This document shows positions 5,238 through 6,292 of a stretch of 6,292 nt of DNA, in pieces. Source of the DNA: Altererythrobacter sp. (lineage in GTDB: Bacteria; Pseudomonadota; Alphaproteobacteria; Sphingomonadales; Sphingomonadaceae); the NCBI GenBank assembly GCA_011524425.1, contig WTKI01000161.1, positions 2,982 to 9,273 on the forward strand, written 5' to 3'. The position numbers and the translations under genes were made by a program. The notes under the pieces were generated by a model. That model was not told where the DNA came from, searched no databases, and saw only the letters and a list, made by a program, of their open reading frames with translations. Within the stretch, counting starts at the first letter, position 1; every line of letters starts with the position of its first letter.

Positions 5238-6292
5238 CGGTCGAACTTCAGCACCCGATGAAAGCGCATGCGACGCCGGAAGAGGTTGCGCGTGGTCGTT
5301 TTACTTCCGGCATCCGTAGCCTGATCCTGAACGATCTGGCCGGCGATATGCGTTCTGCATACGAGCGCCGCGCTGCGCCTGCGTTCAAAAAAGAGCATGG
5401 GCGCGAGCCGGAAACCAGCCGTGAAGCGCATCAGGCCTTGCGCGGCGATCCGGCGTTCAACATTTACTCCGCCATGCGCGTGCAGGCGCAAAAAATGGTT
5501 TGGGCGAGCGTTGCGGACAGTGTCGAGCGCGAAAGCGAGCGGTTGGCAGCAGAAGCGCAAGCGGTAGCCGATCTTGGCGGCGAGCTTGAACTCAACCCTG
5601 ATCTCGACGTGCCAAAAAACGTCCACGCGATTGACGTGCACTTGATGCCAGGCAGCTACACCCGTGGGGATGACAGCTTGGAGGCAGGGGCTGTCTATGA
5701 TCGCGGCCTTGCAGTTTTTTCTATGGGTCTGATGGGCGCGAACTTGGACGATATCGGCTTGTCGATGAGCCAGTATATCAAGCTGCGCTATCCTGAGTTT
5801 GCGCCGCAGCGCATTCTCGATACCGGTTGCACCATTGGCCACAACACGCTGCCTTGGAAACAGGCCTATCCCGATGCCGAGGTCGTTGCGATTGATGCTG
5901 CGCCCGGCCCGCTGGCTTACGGTTCTGCGCGGGCCAAGATGCAAGGCCAGGACGTTGCATTCATGCAGATGTGCGCGGATGATCTCGCATTTGAGGATGA
6001 AAGCTTTGACGTCGTGTGGTCCAGCATGTTCCTGCACGAGCTTTCCAAAAAGCAGCGCGCGAAATGCTTTGAAGAAGCCTACCGAGTGCTTAAACCCGGC
6101 GGTCTGGTTGTGCATATGGAGCTGCCACCTAATGATCAGATGGGGGCATTTGACGGCTTCTATCTCGATTGGGACAGCTATTATAACAACGAGCCATATT
6201 ACAAAGGTTTCCGCGACGAACTCCCTCGTGATCTGACCAGTAAGGCAGGCTTTGCCGCAGATGACTACTTCGATTTCGTGGTGCCTTCTGTT
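5234..6292 (+). CDS. class I SAM-dependent methyltransferase with long N-terminal region (partial, 3' end beyond right edge)
   Basis: The frame stays open for 353 codons to the window edge. The Rossmann core begins at about residue 190: motif I ILDTGCTIGHNT (194-205), acidic ribose-binding Asp221 in VAIDAAPGPL, a post-motif acidic pair in CADDLAFEDESFDVVWSS, FLHELS (266-271) and RVLKPGGLVVHMELP, as in Methyltransf_11/25-type enzymes. Motif I has Thr where many have the middle Gly. The first 120 or so residues are charged and probably helical, followed by HAIDVHLMPGSY (131-142) and a Gly/Met-rich linker; I do not recognise this N-terminal part. Start: AAGGAG at 5221-5226, 7 bases before the ATG, which overlaps the upstream TGA (ATGA). 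It has no signal peptide. The methyl acceptor (N, O or C; small molecule likely) cannot be read from sequence. A methyltransferase at the end of a ring-opening operon is unexpected. Confidence 0.88.
   Translation, partial: MTVELQHPMKAHATPEEVARGRFTSGIRSLILNDLAGDMRSAYERRAAPAFKKEHGREPETSREAHQALRGDPAFNIYSAMRVQAQKMVWASVADSVERESERLAAEAQAVADLGGELELNPDLDVPKNVHAIDVHLMPGSYTRGDDSLEAGAVYDRGLAVFSMGLMGANLDDIGLSMSQYIKLRYPEFAPQRILDTGCTIGHNTLPWKQAYPDAEVVAIDAAPGPLAYGSARAKMQGQDVAFMQMCADDLAFEDESFDVVWSSMFLHELSKKQRAKCFEEAYRVLKPGGLVVHMELPPNDQMGAFDGFYLDWDSYYNNEPYYKGFRDELPRDLTSKAGFAADDYFDFVVPSV

Larger units (their letters stand above)
857..6292 (+). other. six-gene operon for probable cyclic-amide catabolism (continues past right edge)
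   Basis: Six same-strand genes follow each other with junctions TAATG (1540), ATGA (2415), TAATG (3341), a 10-base gap (4760-4769) and ATGA (5234). No terminator-like hairpin with a T-run fits between any of them. One transcript starting in the 726-856 region is the simplest reading. Enzyme order is CSHase-type amidase, two PuuE-like hydrolases, aldehyde dehydrogenase, Trp-rich protein, methyltransferase. The joint pathway is inference. Confidence 0.8.

Noticed and set aside
5108..6115. Long minus-strand open frame of 335 codons
   Set aside because: It lies opposite the methyltransferase, whose plus-strand product has clear SAM-binding motifs. The minus-strand product shows no recognisable domain, and long antisense frames are common in GC-rich coding DNA.
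857..6292. Creatinine, allantoin or chitin/Nod-factor pathway assignment
   Set aside because: Although single genes resemble CSHase, PuuE or NodB, no partner genes of those pathways are present in the window, so a named pathway would be overstated.

Overview
The window reads as one densely packed catabolic-style gene cluster from a moderately GC-rich proteobacterium. Gene style, Shine-Dalgarno sites and overlapping starts suggest an alphaproteobacterium, possibly of the Sphingomonadales; this is an impression from composition and style, not from a diagnostic gene. There are no RNA genes, mobile elements, CRISPR arrays, transporters or regulator genes, and no gene-free stretch over 131 bases.

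Layout: on the minus strand, positions 725 down to the left edge hold a partial alpha/beta-hydrolase whose nucleophile-elbow position is a histidine instead of the usual serine. A 131-base divergent intergenic region (726-856) carries a perfect 18-bp palindrome with an extra overlapping half-site, a strong operator candidate. To the right, six plus-strand genes run to the window edge with almost no gaps: an N-carbamoylsarcosine-amidase-like cysteine hydrolase of the isochorismatase superfamily (857-1540), two tandem PuuE/imidase-like polysaccharide-deacetylase-fold proteins (1540-2418 and 2415-3341), an NAD(P)-dependent aldehyde dehydrogenase (3341-4759), a small tryptophan-rich protein of unknown function (4770-5237), and a class I SAM-dependent methyltransferase with a long N-terminal region (5234 to beyond the right edge). 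Junctions overlap by 1 or 4 bases except one 10-base gap, so the six genes are almost certainly co-transcribed and probably translationally coupled.

Working together (inference): PuuE-like proteins open cyclic amides such as allantoin or cyclic imides; CSHase-type enzymes cleave the resulting carbamoyl or half-amide; an ALDH oxidises an aldehyde to an acid; the alpha/beta-hydrolase could cut a further C-C, ester or amide bond. The set resembles a ring-opening and deamidation route for a cyclic N-containing compound (imide, ureide or hydantoin-like), but the exact substrate cannot be read from the sequence. The methyltransferase and the Trp-rich protein do not fit any such pathway I know. The most notable points are the divergent paralogue pair, the His-elbow hydrolase, the tripartite operator, and the Trp-rich protein/methyltransferase pair.
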